From: Lachnospiraceae bacterium
Lineage (GTDB): Bacteria; Bacillota; Clostridia; Lachnospirales; Lachnospiraceae
Direction: 5' to 3'
NCBI GenBank assembly: GCA_028727605.1
Contig: JAQYOA010000048.1
Span: 1-58,914, forward strand
DNA: 58,914 bases
Positions 1-10,337 of the stretch are shown here, one piece after another. Below the pieces are notes generated by a model. That model saw only the letters and a list, made by a program, of their open reading frames with translations, ran no database searches and was not told the origin of the DNA. Position numbers and translations under genes: made by a program. Every line of letters starts with the position of its first letter. The stretch's first letter is position 1.

Positions 1-881
1 TATTCGAAACTTTCCGGATGCAGTGCATACTGTACGTTACATCCGCCGGTAATACCAAGCTCTGTGATAATATTCAGCGCAGAGGTACGAAGCATCTGAT
101 ACTCTTTATCACCCAGTGTCTGAGATGGTGCCACTACAATACTGTCTCCCGTATGAACGCCGACAGGGTCGATATTTTCCATATTACATACCGTAATACA
201 GTTTCCTGCACTGTCACGCATTACCTCATACTCGATTTCCTTCCATCCGGCAATGCAGCGTTCTACCAGTACCTCTCCCACACGGGAAAGACGAAGACCG
301 TTGGAAAGAATCTCCACCAGTTCTTCCTCATTGTTGGCGATACCGCCGCCGCTTCCGCCAAGGGTATAAGCAGGGCGAAGTACAACCGGATATCCGATTT
401 TATTGGTAAAATCGATACCTGACTGCACATCTCTTACCACAAGAGATGCTGCTACCGGCTCGCCGATCTTTTCCATGGTATCCTTGAATTCCTGACGGTC
501 CTCTGCTTTTTTGATCGTCGCAGCCGTTGTTCCGATCAGACGAACATTGTTCTCCTTTAAAAAGCCTTTTTCCTCCAGCTCCATAGCCAGATTCAGACCG
601 GCCTGTCCTCCAAGAGTAGGAAGAATGCTGTCCGGTTTTTCCTTCTGAATCAGCTGTTCTACCACCTCTACTGTAAGGGGCTCAATATAAACTCTGTCAG
701 CAATATCTTTATCCGTCATAATGGTCGCAGGGTTGGAATTTAAAAGGACAACCTCCATTCCCTCCTCTTTCAGAGAACGGCAGGCCTGAGTACCTGCATA
801 ATCAAACTCTGCTGCCTGACCGATCACAATCGGACCGGATCCGATAACAAGAACTTTTTTGATATTTGGATTCTTTGGCAT
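1..881 (-). CDS. carB: carbamoyl-phosphate synthase large subunit, N-terminal part (runs off the window edge)
   Basis: Minus-strand translation [41 protein letters not shown]... is typical CarB; ATG at 879-881 overlaps the carA stop (TAATG). Confidence 0.95.
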   Translation of the reverse strand, partial: MPKNPNIKKVLVIGSGPIVIGQAAEFDYAGTQACRSLKEEGMEVVLLNSNPATIMTDKDIADRVYIEPLTVEVVEQLIQKEKPDSILPTLGGQAGLNLAMELEEKGFLKENNVRLIGTTAATIKKAEDRQEFKDTMEKIGEPVAASLVVRDVQSGIDFTNKIGYPVVLRPAYTLGGSGGGIANNEEELVEILSNGLRLSRVGEVLVERCIAGWKEIEYEVMRDSAGNCITVCNMENIDPVGVHTGDSIVVAPSQTLGDKEYQMLRTSALNIITELGITGGCNVQYALHPESFE

Positions 882-1957
882 TATCGATTTCCTCCCATCA
901 TCTCAATAAAGCGGTCAAACAGATATCCGGAATCCTGTGGTCCAGGGCATGCCTCCGGATGGAACTGTACGGTAAAGATATTCTTTCCCACATATTTGAG
1001 TCCCTCGTTTGTTCCGTCATTGACATTTACAAAAGCCGGCTCTGCAACCTCAGGATCCAGCGTATCTGTATCCACTACATAACCATGGTTCTGAGATGAA
1101 ATATAAACCCGTCCTGTCGCCAAATCCTTTACCGGATGATTTCCGCCCCGATGACCGTATTTCATTTTATGTGTATCGGCACCGGTGGCCAGCGCCATCA
1201 GCTGATGTCCCAGACAGATTGCAAAAATCGGCACATCCGAATCGTAGAGTTTCTTAATCTCGCGGATAACGGAAACGCACTCCTTTGGATCCCCAGGGCC
1301 GTTTGACAGCATAATTCCATCCGGATTTGCTTTCAGAATCTCTTCTGCAGTAGTAAGTGCAGGATAAATTGTTACTTCACAGCCACGCTGATTTAATGAA
1401 CGGGCAATGTTGTTTTTTGCTCCCAGATCCAGCAGAGCTACTTTCGGACCATTTCCTTTTAACACGCTCTTTTCCTGGCAGGTTACTTTCTCTACCACTT
1501 TTCCTGTATGATATTCTTTTAACTTTGGAATGATTTCTTCAAGATTGTAATTTTCGTTGGTGGTAATCATACCGTTCATCGTTCCCTTCTCACGAAGGAT
1601 ACGGGTAAGCGCCCTTGTGTCAATGCCGGCGATTCCTGGGATATCGAATTTCTTCAAAAAGTTCTGAATGGTGTCCTGGCAACGAAAGTTGCTGGGAAGA
1701 CGTGATAATTCTCTTACAATATAGCCATCCGGCCAGGGCCGCAGGGACTCCTGATCGTCATAACAGATACCATAATTTCCAATAAGCGGATAGGTCATAC
1801 AGACAGCCTGCCCTGCATAAGAGGGATCGGTCAGCACTTCCAAATATCCGGTCATGGATGTATTAAATACGATTTCGCTGATCACTTCTTTTTGTGAACC
1901 GATGCTGGTTCCGGTAAAGACATGTCCGTCTTCCAATATTAGAAAAGCTTTCATCAT
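881..1957 (-). CDS. carA: carbamoyl-phosphate synthase small subunit
   Basis: ORF 358 aa; glutamine amidotransferase motif [17 protein letters not shown]; directly upstream of carB. Confidence 0.95.
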   Translation of the reverse strand: MMKAFLILEDGHVFTGTSIGSQKEVISEIVFNTSMTGYLEVLTDPSYAGQAVCMTYPLIGNYGICYDDQESLRPWPDGYIVRELSRLPSNFRCQDTIQNFLKKFDIPGIAGIDTRALTRILREKGTMNGMITTNENYNLEEIIPKLKEYHTGKVVEKVTCQEKSVLKGNGPKVALLDLGAKNNIARSLNQRGCEVTIYPALTTAEEILKANPDGIMLSNGPGDPKECVSVIREIKKLYDSDVPIFAICLGHQLMALATGADTHKMKYGHRGGNHPVKDLATGRVYISSQNHGYVVDTDTLDPEVAEPAFVNVNDGTNEGLKYVGKNIFTVQFHPEACPGPQDSGYLFDRFIEMMGGNR

Positions 1958-2245
1958 TCCACCGTGTCCTTTCTCTTGTTGTTCGCTTTTACAAAAAGAG
2001 CTGCCACTTCTGGCGTTTCACCTGGACGCATTTGTCCTTCGAACCTTCCTTGGCGGCATACTCTAATCTTCAAGATTTTATCATAACATTTTTTCCATTT
2101 CAACTATTTTTGTTAAATTTATTGATTGTTTCTCAAAAGAAAATTACAAAACAAACAGCAAAAATTTTTTCAAAAAAGTTATTGACATTTTGCCATAAAG
2201 CTGGTATGATACATCTTGTTGAGCGGTTGAAACGCAAAACGAAAT

Positions 2246-2329
2246 GCAGGAGTGGCGGAATTGGCAGACGCGCAGGCTTCAGGTGCCTGTGGTCGCAAGA
2301 TCGTGTGGGTTCAAGTCCCATCTCCTGCA
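2246..2329 (+). tRNA. tRNA-Leu (anticodon CAG)
   Basis: Acceptor GCAGGAG/CTCCTGC, anticodon stem CAGGC/GCCTG with loop TTCAGGT, long variable arm, T-loop TTCAAGT; 3' CCA not encoded. Confidence 0.95.
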
Positions 2330-2732
2330 TTTTTTATTGTCTTTTTTCAATCACATACAGTGTTCTTTTAAAACTGTATGAATTCTTTCTATACTTTTTC
2401 CGATGTTCGTCAAATAATTCTTCGGCATCGGTCGTTTTCTTTGATAGAATCAATCATCCCGCAAAATGATCATTGATTGTTCCTCTCCATATATATGCAT
2501 AGTTTCCCATTCACTTCTATCTTATATTATTTCTCTTTAGCAAGCCAGATAACGCAAGCTCTCTTTCATGCATTTCTGCAATGCCACCTTCAACTCTTTC
2601 AGCTTTTTAGCTCTTCCATTACCCGAACCATTGACTGGCAAACCAGAAGAAGAATCCTTCCATCACTTTTTCAGGTTCCGGACCGGAGCGTCGATATGCA
2701 GGAAAGAAAAATGGTTGTCGTTAATACGCAAA

Positions 2733-2764
2733 ACAGCCACAGCAGTGTAAACTGCCGTGGCTGT
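2733..2764 (-). terminator. hairpin downstream of the minus-strand tRNA-Leu
   Basis: ACAGCCAC-A-GCAGT-GTAA-ACTGC-C-GTGGCTGT stem; followed on the minus strand by TTTTGCG. Confidence 0.55.
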
Positions 2765-2786
2765 CAATTGTCTTGAAGAAAAAAGA

Positions 2787-2870
2787 TGCAGGAGATGGGA
2801 CTTGAACCCACACGATCTTGCGACCACAGGCACCTGAAGCCTGCGCGTCTGCCAATTCCGCCACTCCTGC
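2787..2870 (-). tRNA. tRNA-Leu (anticodon CAG), second identical copy
   Basis: Exact reverse complement of 2246-2329. Confidence 0.95.
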
Positions 2871-3024
2871 ATTTTCTTATGTATCGGCGTTCCCGCCTGA
2901 CAGGTATTATAATACCAGTTTCATCAAAAAAAGTCAACACCTTTTTTTACTTTTTTCAGATTTTTAAGAATTTGAGAATTTTGAGAATTTTTCCTGGCCG
3001 GTCTGTCTGAAATGTTCGGCATCC

Positions 3025-3492
3025 TTAACCTTTTGTTTCCCCGGAAATCAGACTTCCAATCAAAACGAGAAGTGTTCCGGCAAATATACAAAAATCCGAC
3101 AAATTGAAAACCAGACGCCGCAATCTTTGATTTCCCCGGGTAAAGCTGAAGTAATCTGTCACAAAGCCCTGTCGAAAACGGTCATACCAGTTGGAAAATC
3201 CGCCTCCCAGAAGAAAGGCAAGCCCCATCTTCATCAGATAACCGCTCTTCCGAACTATAAGTACACCTTCACCGATCAACAGCGTAATCAGTACAAAAAA
3301 AGTACTTCTCTCAACAACATGCGTATGATTCGCAAAAAAACCTCCCGCAATTCCGTAATTGTGAAGTTTTCTGGCCACAATCCGACCACCAAAAAGGGGA
3401 ATTTCTTCCCCTTTTTTCAAATTCTTTTCCACGTATCGCTTGAGACACAAATCTCCAAAAAAAATCAAAATAATCAGCAATACACAAATCAT
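3025..3492 (-). CDS. lspA: signal peptidase II-like protein
   Basis: ORF 155 aa; GGGFSNWYDRFRQGFVTDYFSF and VFNLSDFCIFAG correspond to the two LspA catalytic-Asp motifs; four hydrophobic segments. Confidence 0.75.
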   Translation of the reverse strand: MICVLLIILIFFGDLCLKRYVEKNLKKGEEIPLFGGRIVARKLHNYGIAGGFFANHTHVVERSTFFVLITLLIGEGVLIVRKSGYLMKMGLAFLLGGGFSNWYDRFRQGFVTDYFSFTRGNQRLRRLVFNLSDFCIFAGTLLVLIGSLISGETKG

Positions 3493-4013
3493 ACGTTTTC
3501 AGTCTCGGTTTCTGCTGCAGGAGCCTCTTGTGCGGGCACTTCCTCTTCCGGTGCTCCCTCTGTCACTGCTTCCTGTGCCGGTTCCTCCGCAGGCTCCTCT
3601 GCAGATTCTTCCACATCGGAAAACTCTGCTTCCTTTGGTTCCTCTTTTACCGGAATCGGTGCGCCACAGCGCATACAAAATGCCGCTTCTTTCGGAGCAA
3701 ATGCATCGCATGCAGGACAAATATTCTGCCCCTTACGGTTTGCCACTTCATCACGGCAGGCTGCAATGTCTTTCTCGAGCTGAATAATATCTTTGCAAAG
3801 ACCTGCGATTGTTTCGTCAAATGCTTCTCCGTTCAGAAAACGGTTGTAGATAATCTGTCCGATGTCCTGATAATTTTTTTCCTCCTGATCCTCAAGGGAA
3901 TGCTGACGGCTGCGGATTTTCTGAATTTCCACAAATTCATCCGTTCTCTTTCCGACACTGCCAACCGTTTTTTTCAGGGTTTTTCCAAGACTTCCCAAAA
4001 AATCATCTGCCAT
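3489..4013 (-). CDS. zinc-ribbon protein with acidic, low-complexity C-terminus
   Basis: CPACDAF...FCMRCGAPI double CxxC ribbon; Glu/Ala-rich tail; overlaps the lspA-like ORF by 4 nt. Confidence 0.7.
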   Translation of the reverse strand: MADDFLGSLGKTLKKTVGSVGKRTDEFVEIQKIRSRQHSLEDQEEKNYQDIGQIIYNRFLNGEAFDETIAGLCKDIIQLEKDIAACRDEVANRKGQNICPACDAFAPKEAAFCMRCGAPIPVKEEPKEAEFSDVEESAEEPAEEPAQEAVTEGAPEEEVPAQEAPAAETETENV

Positions 4014-4068
4014 TTTTAGTTCCTCCTCTTATAAAAAAATTGAAACATCAAGATCCAACCAACTTAGA

Positions 4069-5505
4069 TTACTTCTGTTCGAGGAACGGTACTTCCTGCC
4101 CTCTCAGAAGAATTCTGGGGCCGCCTGTATTTTCAATGTATTCCCGGGTGATAATCACCTCTCCGATACTGCTGTCTTTTGGTATTTCATACATAATATC
4201 CAGCATGAAATCCTCAATGATAGCACGAAGTGCTCTTGCACCGGTATCCTTCTCCAATGCTTTCCTTGCAATAGCCCGCAGAGCTTCCTCTTCGAATTCC
4301 AGTTTGACCTCATCCAGCTCCAGCAGGCGTTTATACTGTTTCAGTATTGCATTCTTCGGCTCCTTCAGAATTTCAACCAGCATATCCTCTGTCAGGCTTT
4401 CCAGGGAGAATACAATGGGAAGTCTTCCCAGAAACTCCGGAAGCATTCCGAACGTTCTCAAATCATCCAGGGTAACTTTTGACAGAATATTCTTATCCTG
4501 ATCATATTTGTCTTTCAGCTCTGCCTGAAAACCGATCGAAGATGTTTTCGTTAACCGTTCACGAATGATATCCGAAAGATCCGGAAATGCACCGCCGCAG
4601 ATAAACAGAATATTCTTCGTGTTCACCGTTTCCAGCGGAACCATCGCATTTTTGCTGTTTGCACCTACCGGCACTTCAATGTTACTGCCTTCCAGCAGTT
4701 TCAGCATTCCCTGCTGCACAGCCTCTCCGCTGACATCACGCTGATTTGTATTTTTCTTTTTTGCGATTTTATCAATTTCATCGATAAAAATAATACCATG
4801 TTCCGCCCGCTCCACATCATTGTCGGCTGCGGCAAGAAGTTTGGATACTACACTCTCAATATCGTCGCCAATGTAACCTGCCTCTGTAAGTGAAGTAGCA
4901 TCCGTAATCGCAAGCGGTACATCCAGCAGTCTGGCAAGTGTCTGTACCATATATGTTTTTCCGGAACCGGTGGGCCCGATCATCAGCATGTTGGATTTTT
5001 CGATCTCAACATCACTGGCTGCAGGTGCAAAAACTCTCTTATAGTGGTTATAAACAGCGACCGACATCACTTTTTTGGCATGCTCCTGACCGATGACATA
5101 TTCGTCAAGCATTGCTTTAATTCGATGCGGCGGCGGGATATCTTTTATGGAAAATTCCCTGGCTGCTTTTTTCTCTTTCTTTTTCACTCGCTGTTTCTTC
5201 GGCACCTGATTCGACAGATTCGACAAGTCAATCATCCCAAAATTCGGCATGCCGCTGAGCATATCGCTCATGTTTCCGTTATTCTGGTTCATCGTATCGA
5301 AGCTCTTCTGCATGCATTCGGTACAGATACTGATGCCTCCAGGAAGTGTAATCATCTTGCCCGCTTTACTTTCCGGTCTTCTGCACATGAAGCAGACTTT
5401 CTGGTACTCATCCTCATGTGACTCTTTTCTCTCATCTCCTGCTGCGGTTGACTGTTCTTTGCTTCCATCGGAGATTTCGTCTATTGTTTTCTTGTCTTCT
5501 GACAT
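4069..5505 (-). CDS. clpX: ClpX-like AAA+ unfoldase
   Basis: Walker A GPTGSGKT, IFIDEIDKIAKK, pore loop GYIG, IGF loop (TSSIGFQ), N-terminal CxxC..CxxC zinc finger. Confidence 0.88.
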   Translation of the reverse strand: MSEDKKTIDEISDGSKEQSTAAGDERKESHEDEYQKVCFMCRRPESKAGKMITLPGGISICTECMQKSFDTMNQNNGNMSDMLSGMPNFGMIDLSNLSNQVPKKQRVKKKEKKAAREFSIKDIPPPHRIKAMLDEYVIGQEHAKKVMSVAVYNHYKRVFAPAASDVEIEKSNMLMIGPTGSGKTYMVQTLARLLDVPLAITDATSLTEAGYIGDDIESVVSKLLAAADNDVERAEHGIIFIDEIDKIAKKKNTNQRDVSGEAVQQGMLKLLEGSNIEVPVGANSKNAMVPLETVNTKNILFICGGAFPDLSDIIRERLTKTSSIGFQAELKDKYDQDKNILSKVTLDDLRTFGMLPEFLGRLPIVFSLESLTEDMLVEILKEPKNAILKQYKRLLELDEVKLEFEEEALRAIARKALEKDTGARALRAIIEDFMLDIMYEIPKDSSIGEVIITREYIENTGGPRILLRGQEVPFLEQK

Positions 5506-5587
5506 CTATGGAATTTCCTTTCTCTGATATGTCCCCATTATAGCCCAAAACAAGATTACCTACAAGTGAATTCTTTCTTAAATAACG

Positions 5588-5618
5588 CGAAACTCTCCCG
5601 CTTTGCGGAAGAGTTTCG
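5588..5618 (-). terminator. hairpin after the htrA-like gene
   Basis: CGAAACTCT...AGAGTTTCG with inner CCGC/GCGG. Confidence 0.5.
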
Positions 5619-5623
5619 TTCAA

Positions 5624-7282
5624 TCAATTATTTCCAAACGGATTGGTAATCTGGTTCTTGCTGTTTCCTGAATTATCTGAGTTTCCTGAACTTCCTGAGC
5701 TTCCGTTTGAAGACGTCGGCATATCTTTTGCAGAACCAAGAGTCAGGGTAATTGTCACTTCCTTGTATTCACCGTTATCTGCTCTCTGGACAATTACATC
5801 CACCGTTTCACCGGCTGCATAATAGGTAAGGATTTCTTTCAGACCGGTAGCATTTGTGACGGTTCTTCCGTCAAATTTTGTGATAACATCGCCCTTTTTC
5901 ATACCCGCCTGTTCTGCCGGGCTTCCTTCCATAACATTCATAATACATACACCGGAAGGAATTCCATAACTCTGTGAAGCATCACTGCTCACATCTGCCA
6001 TGTTAATGCCGATATAAGAGGCATCATCATCTTCTACTTTGTAACGGGTTGTCATATTCATCAGTTCCTGCAGGATCGGTTCGGCTTTTGAAATCGGAAT
6101 TGCAAATCCCATGCCCTCAACCTGAGTACTGCTGTATTTTGCCTCATTGATGCCGATCAGCTCTCCTTTCATGTTCAGAAGAGCGCCGCCGCTGTTGCCA
6201 GGGTTAATCGCTGCATCCGTCTGAATCAGACCTTCTGAGGTGATCGTCTCACCTGTGGATTCATCCTCGCTGGATATTGTACGATCTAGCGCGCTGACAT
6301 ATCCGGATGTAACAGACTGTCCGGTTCCCAGTGCATTGCCGATGGCAACAACCTGTTCTCCTACTTCAAGCTCATCAGAATCACCCATCACCGCAATTTT
6401 GATCTGATTCAGAGTTTCCTCCGGAATATCATCAAGTTTAACAGCAACTACTGCCAGATCGTTGGTGGAATCCGTACCTTTGATCTGACCTGAGATTGTC
6501 TGATCATCAATGAAAGTTACGGACAATGTTGTGGCACCGCTTACCACGTGATTGTTTGTAGCAATCAGCAGCTCATCCTCATTCTGTCCGACAATTACAC
6601 CGGTACCGCTGGCAGGAACTTCCTGGCTGGTGGTTCCGAAGAATGTCTGAACCTCCTCTACGGTAATTGTGGAGATGGAAACCAGGGAAGGCATCGCGTT
6701 AGCAGCCACATCTTTTACTGACATACCATCGGAAGTATTACCCGAACTGCCTGTCGTAACAGTCGTGGCAGTCGTTGGAATTGTCACGCTGGTGTTCTGT
6801 TGATTTGTTCCGAAGAGTTTCATTCCTGCTGCGGAAGTTCCTGTAAATACTACTCCGGCTACCAGTCCAAAGCACGCTGCCATCGCAAGGGTCATTCCCC
6901 ATTTCTTCCCGACAGACATCGGCTTTTTCTCTTTCGGAGCTTTTTTCCTGTGATCCTGCGGCTCGATTGTCTGGTACGTGTAGTGATCATTTTGGGGCTG
7001 CGGTTGTGGTTCCGGCTGTGGCTGTGATTCCGGCTGCTGATACGGATTGGATCTTTCATTTCTGCTGTCAGAACCGATTTCCGGCTGTCCGGTGTAGGAA
7101 GCCGAGTTATCTTCCTCGGTTGCCTTACCGCTGATCTTCGGATTCACCCAGCTGTAGGTAGTCGCTGACTCTTTTTTTTCTTCATTTCCGTTTGTGCTGT
7201 TTTTGGCATTATCAGTCACATAGGAACTATCCTGTTCAAAATTTCTTTTTTCATTTTCATTATTTGTAAATTCATCACTCAT
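5624..7282 (-). CDS. HtrA/DegP-like membrane serine protease with PDZ domain
   Basis: ATNNHVVSGA (His), TDSTNDLAVV (Asp), NPGNSGGALLN (Ser), C-terminal PDZ, N-terminal TM segment. Confidence 0.93.
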   Translation of the reverse strand: MSDEFTNNENEKRNFEQDSSYVTDNAKNSTNGNEEKKESATTYSWVNPKISGKATEEDNSASYTGQPEIGSDSRNERSNPYQQPESQPQPEPQPQPQNDHYTYQTIEPQDHRKKAPKEKKPMSVGKKWGMTLAMAACFGLVAGVVFTGTSAAGMKLFGTNQQNTSVTIPTTATTVTTGSSGNTSDGMSVKDVAANAMPSLVSISTITVEEVQTFFGTTSQEVPASGTGVIVGQNEDELLIATNNHVVSGATTLSVTFIDDQTISGQIKGTDSTNDLAVVAVKLDDIPEETLNQIKIAVMGDSDELEVGEQVVAIGNALGTGQSVTSGYVSALDRTISSEDESTGETITSEGLIQTDAAINPGNSGGALLNMKGELIGINEAKYSSTQVEGMGFAIPISKAEPILQELMNMTTRYKVEDDDASYIGINMADVSSDASQSYGIPSGVCIMNVMEGSPAEQAGMKKGDVITKFDGRTVTNATGLKEILTYYAAGETVDVIVQRADNGEYKEVTITLTLGSAKDMPTSSNGSSGSSGNSDNSGNSKNQITNPFGNN

Positions 7283-7421
7283 AGTTCTTACCTCTTTCCA
7301 TCTTTTATCTTTGAAACCTGATTGGTTTTTCTTTTCTTATCTTACATGGATTATTTTAGCGGTGAATTGTGATTAATCTGTGATAAATTCTTAAAAAAAA
7401 GATGAAGTATTCCAAAGGAAT

Positions 7422-9248
7422 CTATTCTACCGTAACGGATTTTGCCAGATTTCTCGGTTTATCCACGTCAAGACCTCTGCCGATGGATACATAGTACCCA
7501 AAAAGCTGCAGCGGAACAATTGCCAGAGAATTCGTAAAGTACGGATTTGTCTCAGGCAGATAAATCACATAATCCGCAACCTTCTCCACTTCTGTATTTC
7601 CTACGGTTGTAACCGCCATGACAAAGGCGCCTCTTGTTTTCACTTCCTGAATGTTACTGATCGTCTTTTTATACAGATCCGGCTGTGTCAGGACAGCCAC
7701 CACCAGTCTTCCGTCCTCAATCAGAGAAATCGTTCCATGTTTTAATTCTCCTGCCGCGTAAGCTTCCGAATGGATATAAGAAATCTCTTTCAGCTTTAAG
7801 GATCCTTCCATTGAGATCGCGTAATCAATTCCCCGTCCGATGAAAAAGATATGTTCCGCTGCGAGATACCGGTTTGCAAACCGCTGTACATTCTCCTTAT
7901 GGGAGAGCAGCAGCGAAATCTGTTCCGGAAGCTGCCGGAGATCTTCAATCATGGCAGAAAACTCGGAATCCGCAATTGTTCCCCTTACCTTTGCAAATTT
8001 CAGTGCAAGCAGATAATGCGCAATCAGCTGTGTACTGTAAGCTTTTGTGGTTGCTACCGCAATCTCCGGTCCGGCCCAGGTATACATCACGTTATCTGCT
8101 TCACGCGCAATGGAACTTCCAACCACATTCACAATTCCAAGCGTGCGGATTCCTTGTGCTTTTGCCTCCCGAAGCGCGGCAAGTGTGTCGGCAGTCTCTC
8201 CCGACTGGCTGACAATGATGACCAGGGAATCCGGTTCCAAAATCGGATTCCGATATCGGAATTCGCTGGCAAGATCCACTTCCACCGGTATTCTGGCCAG
8301 GCCCTCAAAAACATATTTTGCCGTCACGCCGGTATGGTACGCAGAGCCGCAGGCAACAATAAAGATCTTCCGCACGGAACGGATTTCTTCATCTGTCATA
8401 CCCAATTCCTCGATGACAATTTCATCCCCAACAAGGCGTGGTGTGAGAGTATCCCGAACTGCTTTTGGCTGTTCATGCATTTCCTTCAGCATGAAATGTT
8501 CATAACCGCCTTTTTCCGCTGCGTTGATATCCCAGTCAATATGCGTAGACTCTTTTTCCAGTTCTTCCTCGTCAATATTGTAAAAGTGAAGTCCGTCACG
8601 GGTCAGCTTCACAATTTCTTCATTTTCAATAAAGTACACATCCCTGGTATAACGCAGAATCGCAGGTACATCTGAGGCAATCAGATTTCCCTCTTTTCCG
8701 GTTCCTACAATCAGCGGACTGTCTTTGCGAACCGCATAAATCTCATCCGGATGATCCCGAAACATGATACCAAGTGCATAGGATCCCTCCATCCGGTGCA
8801 TTACTTTTGTAATGGTATCCAGCGGATCTCCGTTGTAATAGCGATCCAGCATATGAACAATCACTTCGGTATCGGTCTCGGACAAAAACTGATAACCTTT
8901 TGCCTGAAGTTTCTTTTTCAGTTTCATGTAATTCTCGATAATTCCATTGTGTACCACTACAATGGAGCGATCTTTATTAAAATGCGGATGCGCGTTCAGA
9001 TCGGATGGTGAACCGTGGGTAGCCCACCTGGTATGACCAATTCCTGCTGTTCCGGGCAGTGTCGCTCCATCCTGCGTCAGTTCCTCGAGGACTTTCAGCC
9101 GACCCATGGTCTTTTCCATACAGATCTGCTCTCCGTCAAAAACTGCAATTCCCGCGGAGTCATATCCCCGGTATTCCAGCTTCGAGAGACCATCCAGCAG
9201 AATCGGAGCTGCCTCACGATTTCCAATGTATCCAACAATTCCACACAT
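7422..9248 (-). CDS. glmS: glutamine-fructose-6-phosphate aminotransferase
   Basis: N-terminal MCGIVGYIG, GHTRWATHG, two SIS domains, C-terminal DKPRNLAKSVTVE. Confidence 0.97.
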   Translation of the reverse strand: MCGIVGYIGNREAAPILLDGLSKLEYRGYDSAGIAVFDGEQICMEKTMGRLKVLEELTQDGATLPGTAGIGHTRWATHGSPSDLNAHPHFNKDRSIVVVHNGIIENYMKLKKKLQAKGYQFLSETDTEVIVHMLDRYYNGDPLDTITKVMHRMEGSYALGIMFRDHPDEIYAVRKDSPLIVGTGKEGNLIASDVPAILRYTRDVYFIENEEIVKLTRDGLHFYNIDEEELEKESTHIDWDINAAEKGGYEHFMLKEMHEQPKAVRDTLTPRLVGDEIVIEELGMTDEEIRSVRKIFIVACGSAYHTGVTAKYVFEGLARIPVEVDLASEFRYRNPILEPDSLVIIVSQSGETADTLAALREAKAQGIRTLGIVNVVGSSIAREADNVMYTWAGPEIAVATTKAYSTQLIAHYLLALKFAKVRGTIADSEFSAMIEDLRQLPEQISLLLSHKENVQRFANRYLAAEHIFFIGRGIDYAISMEGSLKLKEISYIHSEAYAAGELKHGTISLIEDGRLVVAVLTQPDLYKKTISNIQEVKTRGAFVMAVTTVGNTEVEKVADYVIYLPETNPYFTNSLAIVPLQLFGYYVSIGRGLDVDKPRNLAKSVTVE

Positions 9249-9327
9249 AATTCATTCCTCCTGTAAAAGAAAGACAGCATATCTGCCGCAACAGAATGTG
9301 CCGTCTCTGGTTTTTACTGTCCTTACA

Positions 9328-9357
9328 TTTGTACCACGTTGTCAGTATATTTGTCAA
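9328..9357 (-). promoter_or_regulatory. putative glmS promoter
   Basis: TTGACA (9352-9357) - 18 nt - TACAAA (9328-9333), minus strand; -35 overlaps the TGA stop of the upstream glycosyltransferase. Confidence 0.55.
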
Positions 9358-10337
9358 CCTGCGGTTTTTCTTTTCCTCCTTCTGTCAGACATCGTCAGAC
9401 GGTATTCCCACCATGTTTTGTTTGAAGTACAGAAAAGGATCAGGCGATCCGGAAGGGAGCGATAATGCTTTCCAAGAAGATATCCCAGGTATTTAAACGC
9501 ACTCTGGAAAAACAGCGGAACAAGAAGCCAGGGCCGGTGAATTTTGATCACATGACCGGCAGATAGCTTCACCATCTTCATTCCTTCCCCTTCGGAAGGA
9601 TATTTTTTAAATATCTCCGGGTGCATTGCCTGGGATGCTCCAAGATCGAAATTTCGTTTCAGCTGCGCTATGCAGCCGTAATTATGCGAATGAAATACCT
9701 TCGCATCTGCCGCATATGCGATCGCATAACCGGCCTGTACCAGATGCCCGGCATAAATCATATCTTCATTAAAAGGTGTATGTCTGACGAATCCGCCAAG
9801 TTCTTCGTAAACTCTTCTGTCATAAACAGCACAGACATTGGAACAGAAAAACGTCTTGACCCCCATTTTGGGAAGATCTCCGTAATCCTTGATATCGCTT
9901 TCCGACGGATAATTGAAAGACCTGGTAAAGCGTTCCAGTGTTCTGCAGTCCTCTTTCGGAAGCTGACGCGCATAAGCCGCCTTCACATGGGGCAGCATAA
10001 ATTTTTCAACCAGATGCTCAACCAGAAATTCATCCGCAGGTATCGCATCCTGAGTCATAAACAGAATCAAATCTGCATTGGAGCTTTCCGCCATGGCAGC
10101 CCTTGTTCCGCCGTGATCAAATTCACTGGGGCGGATATGTTCCACACGGATCTTCGGGGACAGCTGCTCCCACTTTGGATTCCAATAAGCCGCCCCCGTG
10201 TTTACAACACAAATCGAACGGATCGGATAACTCTGTTTCAAAAGCCGGGGCAGAAGTTCTTCGAACTCCTGCCCTGGCTTATAGGTCGGTATCATAACGT
10301 CTACAACAAATCTTTTCATCACTTTCGTATCTCCCAC
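9354..10337 (-). CDS. GT2 glycosyltransferase, rhamnosyltransferase-like
   Basis: VDVMIPTYKPGQEFEELLPRLLKQSYP; LFMTQDAIPAD; GT2 fold signature. Confidence 0.85.
   Translation of the reverse strand: MGDTKVMKRFVVDVMIPTYKPGQEFEELLPRLLKQSYPIRSICVVNTGAAYWNPKWEQLSPKIRVEHIRPSEFDHGGTRAAMAESSNADLILFMTQDAIPADEFLVEHLVEKFMLPHVKAAYARQLPKEDCRTLERFTRSFNYPSESDIKDYGDLPKMGVKTFFCSNVCAVYDRRVYEELGGFVRHTPFNEDMIYAGHLVQAGYAIAYAADAKVFHSHNYGCIAQLKRNFDLGASQAMHPEIFKKYPSEGEGMKMVKLSAGHVIKIHRPWLLVPLFFQSAFKYLGYLLGKHYRSLPDRLILFCTSNKTWWEYRLTMSDRRRKRKTAG

Noticed and set aside
2330-2732. Small ORFs between the two tRNA-Leu genes
   Set aside because: Short, low-complexity translations without a ribosome-binding site or family signal; several overlap the tRNA genes.
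9249-9353. glmS ribozyme
   Set aside because: Leader too short and no conserved ribozyme core recognised by eye; a promoter explains the region.
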